A stretch of 64,000 bases of DNA from CADEFQ01 sp050185195 (lineage in GTDB: Bacteria; Pseudomonadota; Gammaproteobacteria; Steroidobacterales; Steroidobacteraceae). A model generated the notes under the pieces. The model did not search any database, was not told where the DNA came from, and was given only the letters and a program-made list of their open reading frames with translations. Shown here piece by piece: positions 46,250-55,232 of this stretch; position 1 is the stretch's first letter; each line of letters opens with the position of its first letter. The stretch covers positions 310,001 through 374,000 of the forward strand of contig JBFWZQ010000001.1 of assembly GCA_050185195.1 (NCBI GenBank). The letters run 5' to 3'. The position numbers and the translations under genes were made by a program.

Positions 46250-46266
46250 GTTGAATGGAATTCAAC
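46250..46266. promoter_or_regulatory. 7-3-7 palindrome in the DUF3617 leader
   Basis: GTTGAAT-GGA-ATTCAAC is a perfect inverted repeat 4 bp before the purine-rich ribosome-binding site (GGAAGGGGGG, 46271-46280). It could be an operator or an mRNA hairpin affecting ribosome access. Confidence 0.55.
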
Positions 46267-46286
46267 TTCAGGAAGGGGGGAACTGC

Positions 46287-46709
46287 ATGAACGGTTCCGG
46301 TTGCGGCCGCTGCGCGGCGGCGTCCATCGCGGTCCTGGCATTCCTTTCGCCTGCGCGCGCCGAGGCGCCCGGCGTCCTCTGGCAAACCACCTCGCAGACG
46401 ATCATGCCGGGCGTGCCTTATGGCCCGCCACCGACCACGGCCACGCTCTGCACGGCAAGGGTCTGGACCCGGCCGCCGCCTTCGCCGCCCGGGCAGACCT
46501 GCACGAACTCGAATTTCCAGCGCACTGACCGCAAGGTCAGCTGGGACACGCAGTGCACCGGCAGGATGGCGATGGCGGGGCGCGGCGAAATCACGTTCAC
46601 CAGCGACAGCGCGTACACGGGCGTCATCAGGTTTGCTGCCGATGGGATGGCGGTCACCGTCAATCTCGCGGGCAAGAAGATCGGCGCTTGCGACAATCCG
46701 GTCGGCTGA
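46287..46709 (+). CDS. Secreted DUF3617 family protein
   Basis: 140 aa. A signal peptide (ASIAVLAFLSPARA) precedes a small exported domain with GVLWQTTSQTIMPGVP, CTARV, a QTCTNSNFQRTDRKVSWDTQC core and GRGEITFTSDSAYTGVIRF, matching DUF3617. Five cysteines in the mature part fit disulfides. Members are periplasmic or envelope proteins of unknown function in proteobacteria. It has its own promoter and an unusually strong Shine-Dalgarno, suggesting high expression. Confidence 0.75.
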   Translation: MNGSGCGRCAAASIAVLAFLSPARAEAPGVLWQTTSQTIMPGVPYGPPPTTATLCTARVWTRPPPSPPGQTCTNSNFQRTDRKVSWDTQCTGRMAMAGRGEITFTSDSAYTGVIRFAADGMAVTVNLAGKKIGACDNPVG

Positions 46710-46736
46710 ACGCCGCGAGCGGGACGGGCACTGCCC

Positions 46737-47663
46737 TCAGGCGCTCACCGCCGCCACGATCTTCCTGAGCGCCGCGGCATCGGGCAAGCGGCCGCGCCCG
46801 CCCGCGAGATTGTCGCGCTGGTTCTTCACCTTGCCGGTCGCGGGAATCACGCAGGTGACAGCCGGGTGCGCGATCACGTACTTCAGGAGCACCTGGGCCC
46901 AGCTCGTTGCATCGAAATCGGCGGCCCAGGCAGGCAGCGGCACGTTCCGCAGGCGCGCGAAAACCCGGCCATCCTCGAATGCGCGGTTGACGATCACCGC
47001 GACCCCGCGATCGGCAGCGAGCGGCAGCAGCCGGTTTTCGGCGTCACGCGTCAGCGCGGAGTAGTTGAGCTGCACGAAATCGGGCCGCTCGCGTTCGATC
47101 ACGCGCGCGAGATCGTCGTGCGCCGCGACCGTGTAGTGCGTGATGCCGAGGTAGCGCACCTGCCCCTGCGCCTTCATCGCGCGCAGCGTCTTCAGGTGCA
47201 CGTCGAGATCGCGCAGGTTGTGCACCTGGACCAGGTCGAGCGTCCCTCGCCGCAACAGGCGGGTGGATTCGCGGACCTGCGCGCGGCCGGCGTCCGCGCC
47301 GTCGGCCCAGACCTTGGTGGCCATGAAACACGCCGACTGCTGCGATGGCGAAAGAAGGTCGCCGAGCACGCGCTCGGCACTCGAATACATGGGCGAAGTG
47401 TCGATCAGCCGCCCACCGCCCGCGAAGAATGCGTCGATCACTTCGCGCAGCGGTGCGCGTGCCGCGGCATCGGTGCCGACTTCGAAGGGCCCCGACGTGC
47501 CGAGGCCGATGACGGGAAGCACCTCGCCGGTGGAGGGAATCCTGCGCGTTATCATGCCGGCAGCCTCCGCGGGAGCGCTCGTCGCCGCCGCCTGTACGCC
47601 ACCGCCCGCCGCGACCAGCGTCGCGGCGCCGACCGCGCGCCCCAACAGTTCCCTGCGATTCAT
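46737..47663 (-). CDS. Tat-exported aldo/keto reductase
   Basis: 308 aa from the ATG at 47663. The N-terminus MNRRELLGRAVGAATLVAAGG is a twin-arginine signal, so the enzyme is probably periplasmic. The AKR tetrad is intact: Asp and Tyr in RLIDTSPMYSSAERVLG, Lys in MATKVWA, His in VQVHNLRD. NADPH-dependent carbonyl reduction is the family reaction; for an exported AKR cofactor must be loaded before export. It stands alone, convergent with the DUF3617 gene. Confidence 0.85.
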   Translation of the reverse strand: MNRRELLGRAVGAATLVAAGGGVQAAATSAPAEAAGMITRRIPSTGEVLPVIGLGTSGPFEVGTDAAARAPLREVIDAFFAGGGRLIDTSPMYSSAERVLGDLLSPSQQSACFMATKVWADGADAGRAQVRESTRLLRRGTLDLVQVHNLRDLDVHLKTLRAMKAQGQVRYLGITHYTVAAHDDLARVIERERPDFVQLNYSALTRDAENRLLPLAADRGVAVIVNRAFEDGRVFARLRNVPLPAWAADFDATSWAQVLLKYVIAHPAVTCVIPATGKVKNQRDNLAGGRGRLPDAAALRKIVAAVSA

Positions 47664-47805
47664 CGGTTTTTGATATCTCTTGTAAGTCATGCACATATCA
47701 TCGCCTGGGAAATCACGAGGGTATCCCGATGATGCTGCATGGATACGATTACATTTCCGAATGGGACTTCGATCATCTGTGGAAGGCGCGCAAATCGTGG
47801 CACCC

Positions 47806-47840
47806 GGCCTCTGGCCCGTCGCCCGCTGCCCGTCGCCCTC
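47806..47840 (+). repeat. Heptanucleotide GCCCGnn repeats, locus 2
   Basis: GGCCTCTGGCCCGTC, GCCCGCT, GCCCGTC, GCCCTC in tandem, ending at the stop codon of the acyl-CoA dehydrogenase gene on the other strand. Same family as the tracts at 4936-5150 and 53161-53206. Confidence 0.7.
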
Positions 47841-49623
47841 AGATCAACGCCGCATCCACCTCAGCCACCGCCGCACCACCATCCTGCACGACTCGCGCGA
47901 GCGCCTCGGCCGTCGGCAGGATGTGCTCCGCATAGAAGCGCGCGGTCGCAAGCTTCCCGCGCAGGAAGTCCGCATCAGCACTTCCGGCCGCGAGCTTCTG
48001 CGCCGCGAGGGCGGCCGCCTTCGCGTGCAGCCAGCCACCGAGCACCGTACCGGTGAGCTTGAGGTAGGGCACTGCCACTGCAAGCGCCCGATCCTGCGCA
48101 TTGCCGAGCTGGCCCAGCAGCGACTTGGTCGCCTGCGCGAGTTCCGCCACTCCCTCGAGCGCGCCGCGCTTGGCGGCCTGAACCGCCGGATCGTGCGCGG
48201 TGATCGCCTCGAGTTCGTGGGCGATCCCGGCGAGCAGTGCGGCCATCGCCGCGCCACGATCGCGACCGATCTTGCGGCCAAGGAGGTCGTTTGCCTGGAT
48301 GCCGGTCGTGCCTTCGTAGATGGACGTGATGCGCACGTCCCGGTATGCCTGCGCGGCGCCCGTCTCCTCGATGTAGCCCATGCCGCCGTGCACCTGGATG
48401 CCGAGCGACGCCGACTCGATGCCGCCTTCCGTGCTCCACGCCTTCACGACGGGAATCAGCAGGTCGCCGCGCGCCTGTGCGCTGGCGCGCTGCTTTTCAT
48501 CCGCGTGGGCCGCCGCGATGTCGAGCTGCGAGGCCGCGTAGATCGCGAGCGCGCGCATCGCCTCGGTGTTCGCCTTGATCGTGAGCAGCATCCGCTTGAT
48601 GTCGGGATGATGGATGATGGGCGCGGGCCCGTCCGTCGCCGCCACTGGCGGGCGCCCCTGCACGCGCGTGCGCGCCCACTCCGCCGCCTGCTGGAACGCG
48701 CGCTCCGCGACGGCGTAGCCTTCGAGCCCGACCGACAGGCGCGCGGCGTTCATCATGACGAACATGTACTCGAGGCCGCGGCCCGGTTCGCCGACGAGAT
48801 AACCCTCGGCGCCATCCTTCGCGCCGAACTGCATGACGCAGGTCGGACTCGCGTGGATGCCGAGCTTGTGCTCGATCGACAGGCACTGCACGTCGTTGCG
48901 CGCGCCGATCGCGCCGTCGTCGCCCACCAGGAACTTCGGCACGATGAACAGCGAAATGCCGCGGGTGCCCGGCGGCGCGCCATCGATGCGCGCCAGCACC
49001 ATGTGGATGATGTTGGGCGTGAAATCGTGCTCGCCCCACGTGATGAAGATCTTCTGGCCGAACAGGCGGTAGTGATCGCCTTCGGGCGCGGCGCGCGTGC
49101 GGATCTGGCCGAGGTCGGAGCCGGCCTGCGGCTCGGTGAGCACCATCGTGCCGGTCCATTGGCCGCTCACCATGTTCGGCAGGAAGTGCTGTTTCTGCGC
49201 TTCCGTCCCGTACAGGTCGAGTGCCTCGATGGCGCCCTGCGTCAGCATCGGGCACAGCTTGAAGGCCAGGTTGGCGCCCGCCCACAGCTCGACGACCGCC
49301 GTGCCGAGCATGCGCGGCATGCCCTGGCCACCGAACTGCGGGTCGCTGGAGAGCTGGTTCCAGCCGCCCTCCGCGAAGGCCTGGTAGGCGGCCTTGAACC
49401 CCGGCGTGGTCACCACCCCGTCGGGCGTCCATTTCGCGCCCTGGGTATCGCCGGCCCGATACAGCGGGACCAGGACTTCTTCCGCGAATTTGCCGGCTTC
49501 TTCCAGGACTGAGGCGGCAAGTTCGGCGGAATAGTCTGAAAACTTCGCACAGCCCCCGAGAGCGGCGTCGCCGATCAGGTCATTCAGCACGAACGTCAGG
49601 TCTTTGATGGGGGCTCGATACAT
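47839..49623 (-). CDS. Acyl-CoA dehydrogenase with C-terminal extension domain
   Basis: 594 aa, the length of AcdA/DmdC-type dehydrogenases. Begins MYRAPIKDLTFVLNDLIG, a common N-terminus of this clade. FAD/substrate motifs MVLTEPQAGSDLG and IFITWGEHDFTPNIIHMVLARI are followed by the catalytic Glu in TSIYEGTTGIQANDLLGRK, then an acyl-CoA-dehydrogenase-like C-terminal domain. It oxidises an acyl-CoA to the 2-enoyl-CoA; DmdC (methylmercaptopropionyl-CoA) or a long-chain role are both possible. LysR gene lies upstream on the same strand. Confidence 0.9.
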   Translation of the reverse strand: MYRAPIKDLTFVLNDLIGDAALGGCAKFSDYSAELAASVLEEAGKFAEEVLVPLYRAGDTQGAKWTPDGVVTTPGFKAAYQAFAEGGWNQLSSDPQFGGQGMPRMLGTAVVELWAGANLAFKLCPMLTQGAIEALDLYGTEAQKQHFLPNMVSGQWTGTMVLTEPQAGSDLGQIRTRAAPEGDHYRLFGQKIFITWGEHDFTPNIIHMVLARIDGAPPGTRGISLFIVPKFLVGDDGAIGARNDVQCLSIEHKLGIHASPTCVMQFGAKDGAEGYLVGEPGRGLEYMFVMMNAARLSVGLEGYAVAERAFQQAAEWARTRVQGRPPVAATDGPAPIIHHPDIKRMLLTIKANTEAMRALAIYAASQLDIAAAHADEKQRASAQARGDLLIPVVKAWSTEGGIESASLGIQVHGGMGYIEETGAAQAYRDVRITSIYEGTTGIQANDLLGRKIGRDRGAAMAALLAGIAHELEAITAHDPAVQAAKRGALEGVAELAQATKSLLGQLGNAQDRALAVAVPYLKLTGTVLGGWLHAKAAALAAQKLAAGSADADFLRGKLATARFYAEHILPTAEALARVVQDGGAAVAEVDAALI

Positions 49624-49648
49624 TCTGGCTCCTCCGGGGCCGGGTAGT

Positions 49649-50560
49649 CTAAGTCGCCGCGAGGGCCGGAATCACGTTGGCCGCGAGAAACTCGACGTAC
49701 GCCTGCACCCGCCGGTCGGTGGCGAGGGTGGACGGGTAGATGGCACACAGCGGCATCGTGCCGGGCAGCGCCCAAGCCTCGAGCACGCGCACGAGCTTGC
49801 CGGTGACGAGTCCCTGCCGGCACAGGAATTCCGGCAGCAGGCCGATGCCGAGACCGGCCGCGGTCGAGGCGTGCAGCACCGCCGGGTCGTTCACGGCGAG
49901 CTTGGGATGCACGCTCACTTCCTCGCGCTGCGCGGCGCCGCGATGCAGGTGGATGCGGTACTCGGGCCCGGCGGCCGCGGGCGTCAGCAGGGCATGGTCG
50001 CGCAGGTCGGCCGGCCTCGCGGGCACACCGCGCGCCGCGAGATACGCAGGCGTCGCGCACAGCACGGCCGGCGGCGCACCGAGTTCGCGGCACACGAAGC
50101 GCGCGTCATCGATCGCGCCGACGTGCACCGCCACGTCCCACTGCGACGGATCGGTGAGGTCGGCTGCCTGCAGCATCACGTCGAGGGGCACGTCCGCAAA
50201 ACGCTCGAGGAAGCGCGGCACGATCGGCGCGAGCAGCACGCGGCCATAGGTCGGATCGGCCATGACGCGCAGTGGCCCGCCGCGCTCCGCGATCGCACCG
50301 GCCGCCGCGGTCCGCACGGCGTCGGCTTCATCGACGATGCGGCGGCAGTGCGGGTAGAGCAGGCGTCCGACCGGCGTCAGGTGGATCCGCCGCGTCGTGC
50401 GCTCGAGCAGGCGCACGCCGAGCGCGGCTTCGAGCTCCGCGATGGCACGGCTCGCCGCGGCCTTGGGCACGCCGAGCGCGCGTGCGGCGGCCGAAAAACC
50501 GTTGAGATCGACGATCTTGGCGAACAGCGCCATCTGCGCCGGCATCCAGATTGTGCTCAT
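49649..50560 (-). CDS. LysR family transcriptional regulator
   Basis: 303 aa from the ATG at 50560. HTH: MALFAKIVDLNGFSAAARALGVPKAAASRAIAELEAALGVRLLERTTRRIHLT, the CrgA/DsdC-like subgroup. The effector domain follows from about residue 90. It is divergent from an aldo/keto reductase gene over only 48 bp, the usual arrangement for a LysR regulator and its target. The acyl-CoA dehydrogenase gene begins 25 bp downstream, but is in the direction of LysR transcription with order LysR then ACAD, so co-transcription is possible. Confidence 0.9.
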   Translation of the reverse strand: MSTIWMPAQMALFAKIVDLNGFSAAARALGVPKAAASRAIAELEAALGVRLLERTTRRIHLTPVGRLLYPHCRRIVDEADAVRTAAAGAIAERGGPLRVMADPTYGRVLLAPIVPRFLERFADVPLDVMLQAADLTDPSQWDVAVHVGAIDDARFVCRELGAPPAVLCATPAYLAARGVPARPADLRDHALLTPAAAGPEYRIHLHRGAAQREEVSVHPKLAVNDPAVLHASTAAGLGIGLLPEFLCRQGLVTGKLVRVLEAWALPGTMPLCAIYPSTLATDRRVQAYVEFLAANVIPALAAT

Positions 50561-50608
50561 GGCCGCACCCTCCCGCGGGACAAGCCGTGTTATTGTTTCA
50601 CCTGTAGT

Positions 50609-51601
50609 ATGCACAAACGCAAGCTCGGTACACAGGGGCTCGAAGTTCCGGCCATCGGCCTCGGCACCATGGGCATGGCCGGCGTCGCCGGCATGGGCGA
50701 CATGTACGGCCCGGTCGACGAATCCGAAGCCATCGCGACGATCCATCGTGCGCTCGACATCGGCGTCAATTTCTTCGATACCGCGGAGATCTATGGCCCG
50801 TATGCGAACGAGCGCCTCCTCGGCCGCGCGCTGCGGGGCCGGCGCGATCGCGCCATCGTCGCGACGAAGTTCGGCTTCCGGATCGAGGGCGGCCAGATGG
50901 CCGGCGTCGACAGCCGGCCCGAGAACGTGCGGCGAGCCATCGACGGCTCGCTCGAGCGCCTGGGCGTCGGGCACATCGACCTCTGGTACCAGCACCGGCT
51001 CGACCGCAGCGTGCCGATCGAGGAGACCGTGGGCGCCATGGCCGAACAGGTGCGCGCGGGCAAGGTGCGCTACCTCGGGCTGTCCGAAGTGGGCGCCGCG
51101 ACCCTGCGGCGTGCGCACGCCGTGCACCCGCTGAGCGCGCTGCAGAGCGAGTACTCGCTGTGGGAGCGCGGCATCGAGGGCGAGGTGATCGGCGCGTGCC
51201 GTGAGCTGGGCATCGGCATCGTGCCGTACAGTCCGCTCGGCCGGGGCTTCCTCACCGGGCTCGTGCCGAAACCCGACGCGCTGGGTGCGACGGACTATCG
51301 CCGGCTCGACCCGCGCTTCCTCGGCGAGAACTACGACCGCAACCTCGCGATCGTGCAGGAGACCCAGCGCGTCGCGGGGCGCCTCGGCGTGACGGCCGCG
51401 CAGGTGGCCCTCGCGTGGTTGCTGCACCAGGGCACCGACATCGTGCCGATTCCGGGCACCAAGCGGCGCACGTACCTCGAAGCCAACGCCGCGGCAGCTG
51501 GCATCGCGCTCGACGCCGCCGACCTCGCGGCACTCGGCGCGCTGCAGCCGACAGCCGGACAGCGCTACACGGAGCGCGGGATGGCGGCCATCGAGCGCTG
51601 A
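50609..51601 (+). CDS. Aldo/keto reductase, cytoplasmic
   Basis: 330 aa, AKR13/YakC-like. MHKRKLGTQGLEVPAIGLGTMGMAG is typical. Tetrad: Asp and Tyr in FFDTAEIYGPYANERLLG, Lys in IVATKFGF, His in LWYQHRLDRSVPIEETVGAM. The C-terminal VPIPGTKRRTYLEANAAA binds NADPH. Probably under the divergent LysR regulator. Substrate unknown, usually small aldehydes or quinones. Confidence 0.9.
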   Translation: MHKRKLGTQGLEVPAIGLGTMGMAGVAGMGDMYGPVDESEAIATIHRALDIGVNFFDTAEIYGPYANERLLGRALRGRRDRAIVATKFGFRIEGGQMAGVDSRPENVRRAIDGSLERLGVGHIDLWYQHRLDRSVPIEETVGAMAEQVRAGKVRYLGLSEVGAATLRRAHAVHPLSALQSEYSLWERGIEGEVIGACRELGIGIVPYSPLGRGFLTGLVPKPDALGATDYRRLDPRFLGENYDRNLAIVQETQRVAGRLGVTAAQVALAWLLHQGTDIVPIPGTKRRTYLEANAAAAGIALDAADLAALGALQPTAGQRYTERGMAAIER

Positions 51602-51734
51602 ATATGGCAAATGGCCGGGCGCACCCGCGTGACAGAACGCGAGCGCGGTCACGGCACGCCCGTCGCATTCCTGAGACGCTCCCCCTTGCGGCCGACGCCG
51701 CTTCGAGTCGGGTGTTCCGGGGACAGCAGCGATC

Positions 51735-53180
51735 ATGTTCAAATTCGGGCGCGCCAAGCCCAGCGAACGGGCAAAGAACGAGCGGCCGCCAGCGGCGGAG
51801 CGCGAGCGCGTCACGCCGGAAGTCCTCGGCCTGGAATTGCGCGAAGCCCTGCGGCAGGTGCGCGTGCACTCGATCTCGATCCACAACGACGAATGCGATG
51901 CGCTCTGGCTCAGCGAGGGCGTGCTCGGGCCTGACGAACATTCCGCGGCGCTCGAGGCGATGGGCGCGTTCGGGCTCGAGGCGCAACGCCATTGCGCGAC
52001 GTTCGACCTGGGCGACGGCCGTAGCGCCGTCACATTCCCGGCACGCTCGCCGTACGGCGAAGTGCTCGGGCTCGCGATGGTGATCGCGGACACCAAGTCG
52101 ATCGAGAACGGCGGCGGCGAGCGGCTCGGCACGGCCGATGTGCGCGCCATCCTGCAGCGACTGTCCGTGGTGCTGCGCCCCACTTCGATCACGCAGACCC
52201 AGCCGATCGCCAAGCCCGAGATCCCCGCTGCCGATATCGTCGTCACGACTCTCGCGGGCCCTGCACCCGCCTCCACGGAAGGAGCCATGCCGGTGGTCGA
52301 ATTCTCCTTCGATGCGCTGCTCGACCCGAAGGCCGACCCCGCACCGGTGCCATCCGCCCGCCCCGCGCCGGCCACGGCGCCGGTCGTGGATACGGCCGCC
52401 GATGCGACGCTCTACGTGCCGCAGGCCACCGTGCGCGAAGTCGCCCTGCACGTGCAGCAGCTACACAAGCTGCGCTCGGGGGGCCGCACCCGGCGCTACG
52501 AGGTGCTGCTGCGCTCGCGCAGCCACCCGGAAGCCGACGCGATGGGCGACACCGTCGCCCGCATGCTCGCCTCGCAAGGCACGACGAGTACGATGGACCG
52601 CTACATCACCGGCGAACTGATCGGCTGGCTCGCGGCCCACACCGAGGTCTGGGAACGCGAGCCCGCGAGCTTCTCGGTCAACGTGGCGCTCACGACGCTG
52701 ACCGACGACCAGTTCCTGTCGTTCGTCGCGAACAACCTGTCGGATGCGCGCGTTTCCCCGGAAATCGTCGGGTTCGAAGTGCCCGAACGGGCGTTCGTCG
52801 AACATCGCGCCTTCGCCGAACGCTTCGTCAAGCGCTGCGAACAGCTCGGTTGTTTCATCGTGCTCGACGACTTCTCGCTGCACTCCGAAGCGCTGCCTTT
52901 CCTCGCCTCCCCGGCCGTGCGGCTCGTGAAGATCGACCCGAAGCTCACCTCGGCCGCGCTCAAGGAGAAGCTGCCGCAGGCCGTCGTGATCGCCATTTCG
53001 CAGGCCGCGAAAGTGCTCGGCGTGCACTGTGTCGCCAAGCGGGTGGATACGCAGGTCGGCCGCCAGTGGCTGTCGGCCATCGGCATCGACTTCGCCCAGG
53101 GCTTCCTGCTCGAGAAGCCCCAGCCGCTGGACGACCTGGCGCAACACAACCAGCAGAACGTTCTGGCCCGCAGCCCGTAG
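51735..53180 (+). CDS. EAL-domain protein with degenerate active site
   Basis: 481 aa. An N-terminal ~130-residue alpha/beta region and a Pro/Ala linker (~175-235) precede an EAL fold from ~245. Kept residues: Glu in YEVLLR (for EAL), Asn in FSVNVAL, Glu in GFEVPE, Asp-Asp in IVLDDFSLHSEAL, Lys in VKIDPKL. The loop usually DDFGTGYSS is altered, and the AEGVE motif is AKRVD, so the general-base Glu is Lys. Phosphodiesterase activity is unlikely; c-di-GMP or protein binding is more plausible. The stop codon and last residues (ARSP) are supplied by a heptamer repeat. Confidence 0.82.
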   Translation: MFKFGRAKPSERAKNERPPAAERERVTPEVLGLELREALRQVRVHSISIHNDECDALWLSEGVLGPDEHSAALEAMGAFGLEAQRHCATFDLGDGRSAVTFPARSPYGEVLGLAMVIADTKSIENGGGERLGTADVRAILQRLSVVLRPTSITQTQPIAKPEIPAADIVVTTLAGPAPASTEGAMPVVEFSFDALLDPKADPAPVPSARPAPATAPVVDTAADATLYVPQATVREVALHVQQLHKLRSGGRTRRYEVLLRSRSHPEADAMGDTVARMLASQGTTSTMDRYITGELIGWLAAHTEVWEREPASFSVNVALTTLTDDQFLSFVANNLSDARVSPEIVGFEVPERAFVEHRAFAERFVKRCEQLGCFIVLDDFSLHSEALPFLASPAVRLVKIDPKLTSAALKEKLPQAVVIAISQAAKVLGVHCVAKRVDTQVGRQWLSAIGIDFAQGFLLEKPQPLDDLAQHNQQNVLARSP

Positions 53181-53206
53181 CCCGCAGCCCGGCGCCCGGC
53201 GCCCGT
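53161..53206 (+). repeat. Heptanucleotide GCCCGnn repeats, locus 3
   Basis: TTCTGGCCCGCA, GCCCGTA, GCCCGCA, GCCCGGC, GCCCGGC, GCCCGTT in tandem. The first units form the C-terminal codons and the TAG stop (53178-53180) of the EAL gene. Confidence 0.75.
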
Positions 53207-53280
53207 TTCCTGCGACGAACCGAGCCCCCCCTGCGATACAAGGATGCGGCCACCGCGTCCTGTCGCATAAAGTCACGCCC

Positions 53281-54396
53281 ATGAGCGTTGCAACGCCCCC
53301 CGCGGTGGCGCAAGACCATGCGGTGCTGGTGCTCGGCCGACTGCGCATTCCCCGCAACACCCTGTTCTGGTGCCTGCACGCGGCCGGCTGGACGGCCTAC
53401 GGATGCGCCCAGTACCTCGGCGCCCTGTTGTACGACAAGGAGCCGGGCTACCTGCAGGTGATCACGAGCGCCGCGGTTTCCGGCTTCGTCGTGACGATGC
53501 CGCTGCGCTTCGTCTACCGCTACCTGTGGCGCCAGCGGCCGCGGACCATCCTGGTCGGCATCGCGCTCACCTCCTACCTCACCGCGCTCGTGTGGCGGCT
53601 GTGCGTGAACCTCGCCTACGACCGGTTCATGCCGCAGATGGACTGGAAGATGGTGCACTGGTACGAGTACCTGAGCGGCGCGCTGCAGGGCACCTACCTG
53701 ATGCTCTGCTGGTCCGGGCTGTATTTCGGGATCAAGTATTACGAATCGCTGCAGTACCAGCGCGAGGCGACACTGCGATCCGCGGCGCTCGCGCAGGAAG
53801 CGCAGCTGCGCATGCTGCGTTACCAGCTGAACCCGCATTTCCTGTTCAACACGCTGAACGCGATCTCCACGCTGATCCTCGACGGCCAGAACCGCACCGC
53901 CAACCAGTCCGTCACTCGCCTCTCCGAGTTCCTGCGCTACACGCTCGACCAGGACCCGATGAAGAAGGTGACGGTGCGCCAGGAGCTCGACGCGCTGAAC
54001 ATGTATCTCTCGACCGAGCAGCTGCGTTTCAACGACCGGCTGCGCCTCGAATTCGCGATCGAGGAAGGCGCGCTCGAGGCGCTCGTGCCGAGCCTGCTGC
54101 TGCAGCCGCTGATCGAGAACGCGGTGAAATACGCCGTGTCGCCCCGCGAAGGCGGCGGCACGATCCGCGTCGAGGGCCGCGTGCGCGGCATCATGCTCGA
54201 GCTGGTCGTCGCGGACGACGGCCCGGGCGCCCGCACCGCCAACGCGCTCGTCGAGGGGCGCGGCGTGGGCCTGCGCAATACGCGCGAGCGGCTGCACGTG
54301 CTCTACGGCGACAGTCATCGTTTCGCGGCGCTCAATGCGCACCCCGGCGTGCGCATCGAGATCGCCCTGCCCTTCGAAAAGGCACCCCGCCCATGA
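53281..54396 (+). CDS. LytS/AlgZ-type sensor histidine kinase
   Basis: 371 aa. Four hydrophobic segments in residues ~28-160 form the sensor. The His_kinase domain has the phospho-acceptor His in MLRYQLNPHFLFNTLNAIS, and the ATPase part has LLQPLIENAVKYAVSP (N box) and VADDGPGAR, GVGLRNTRERL (G boxes). Its family signals to LytTR regulators; the next gene, overlapping by 4 bp, is one. The input signal is unknown. Confidence 0.92.
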   Translation: MSVATPPAVAQDHAVLVLGRLRIPRNTLFWCLHAAGWTAYGCAQYLGALLYDKEPGYLQVITSAAVSGFVVTMPLRFVYRYLWRQRPRTILVGIALTSYLTALVWRLCVNLAYDRFMPQMDWKMVHWYEYLSGALQGTYLMLCWSGLYFGIKYYESLQYQREATLRSAALAQEAQLRMLRYQLNPHFLFNTLNAISTLILDGQNRTANQSVTRLSEFLRYTLDQDPMKKVTVRQELDALNMYLSTEQLRFNDRLRLEFAIEEGALEALVPSLLLQPLIENAVKYAVSPREGGGTIRVEGRVRGIMLELVVADDGPGARTANALVEGRGVGLRNTRERLHVLYGDSHRFAALNAHPGVRIEIALPFEKAPRP

Positions 54397-55232
54397 CGAC
54401 CGCACCGCATCCCATCCGCACCCTGATCGTCGACGATGAAGCGCTCTCGCGCCGGGGCCTCGAAATCCGCCTGCGCACGGCCGGCGACTTCGAGATCATC
54501 GGGCAGTGCGCCAACGGGCGCGAGGCGATCGAGGCCGTGCGCAGCCAGCAGCCCGACCTCGTGTTCCTCGACATCCAGATGCCGGGGCTCTCCGGGTTCG
54601 ACGTGCTCGCGCAGCTGCCGACGGACTCACTGCCGATGGTGGTGTTCGTCACCGCCTACGACCAGTACGCGATCCGCGCGTTCGAGGCGCGCGCGGTCGA
54701 CTACCTGCTGAAGCCCGTCGACGAATCGCGTTTCGCCGCTGCCGTGGAGCACATCCGCGAGTTGCGCCAGCAGCGCAGCGCCGCCTCGCAGCGCGACCGC
54801 CTGATCGAGCTGCTCGCGGACGTGTCGGGCACCGGCGAGATCGACGCCGAAAGCCTGCTCGCCCGCGGCCGCGCGGCGCTGCCGGGCGGCCCCAACCCGG
54901 TGCTGCCGATCCGCGAGGGGCGCGAAACGATCCGGCTCGACACGGCCAGCATCGACTGGATCGACGCCGCGGGCGACTACATGTGCATCCACGCGGGCAG
55001 CCGCACGCACATCCTGCGCGGCACGATGAAGGAACTCGAGGACGCGCTCGACCCGCGCATCTTCCAGCGCGTGCATCGCTCGACGATCGTGAACCTCGGG
55101 CGCGTGAAGACCCTGCGCGCGCACATGAACGGCGAGTACTTCCTCACGCTCGAGGGCGGCCACGAGCTGAAGCTGTCGCGCACCTATCGCGACAAGGTCG
55201 AGTATTTCCTCAAGGGGCCGCGGCTGAACTGA
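54393..55232 (+). CDS. LytTR family response regulator
   Basis: 279 aa. Receiver domain: RTLIVDDEALSRRG, phospho-acceptor Asp in LVFLDIQMPGLSGFD, VVFVTAYDQYAIRAFEARAVDYLLKPV. The LytTR DNA-binding domain spans ~175-275 (RETIRLDTASIDWIDAAGDYMCIHAG, RIFQRVHRSTIVNLGRV). Cognate partner of the overlapping kinase. It binds as a dimer to direct repeats, but its targets were not identified. The last 23 bp overlap the convergent S9 peptidase gene. Confidence 0.93.
   Translation: MTTAPHPIRTLIVDDEALSRRGLEIRLRTAGDFEIIGQCANGREAIEAVRSQQPDLVFLDIQMPGLSGFDVLAQLPTDSLPMVVFVTAYDQYAIRAFEARAVDYLLKPVDESRFAAAVEHIRELRQQRSAASQRDRLIELLADVSGTGEIDAESLLARGRAALPGGPNPVLPIREGRETIRLDTASIDWIDAAGDYMCIHAGSRTHILRGTMKELEDALDPRIFQRVHRSTIVNLGRVKTLRAHMNGEYFLTLEGGHELKLSRTYRDKVEYFLKGPRLN

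Noticed and set aside
47729..47935. Plus-strand 68-codon frame beginning MMLHGYDYISEWDFDHLWKARK
   Set aside because: The first ~25 codons look gene-like and AT-richer, but the frame runs into the heptamer repeat and then antisense to the acyl-CoA dehydrogenase. It may be a remnant; there is not enough to call a gene.
49604..50608. Plus-strand extension of the 50609 aldo/keto reductase
   Set aside because: It is antisense to the LysR gene; the ATG at 50609 matches the family N-terminus.
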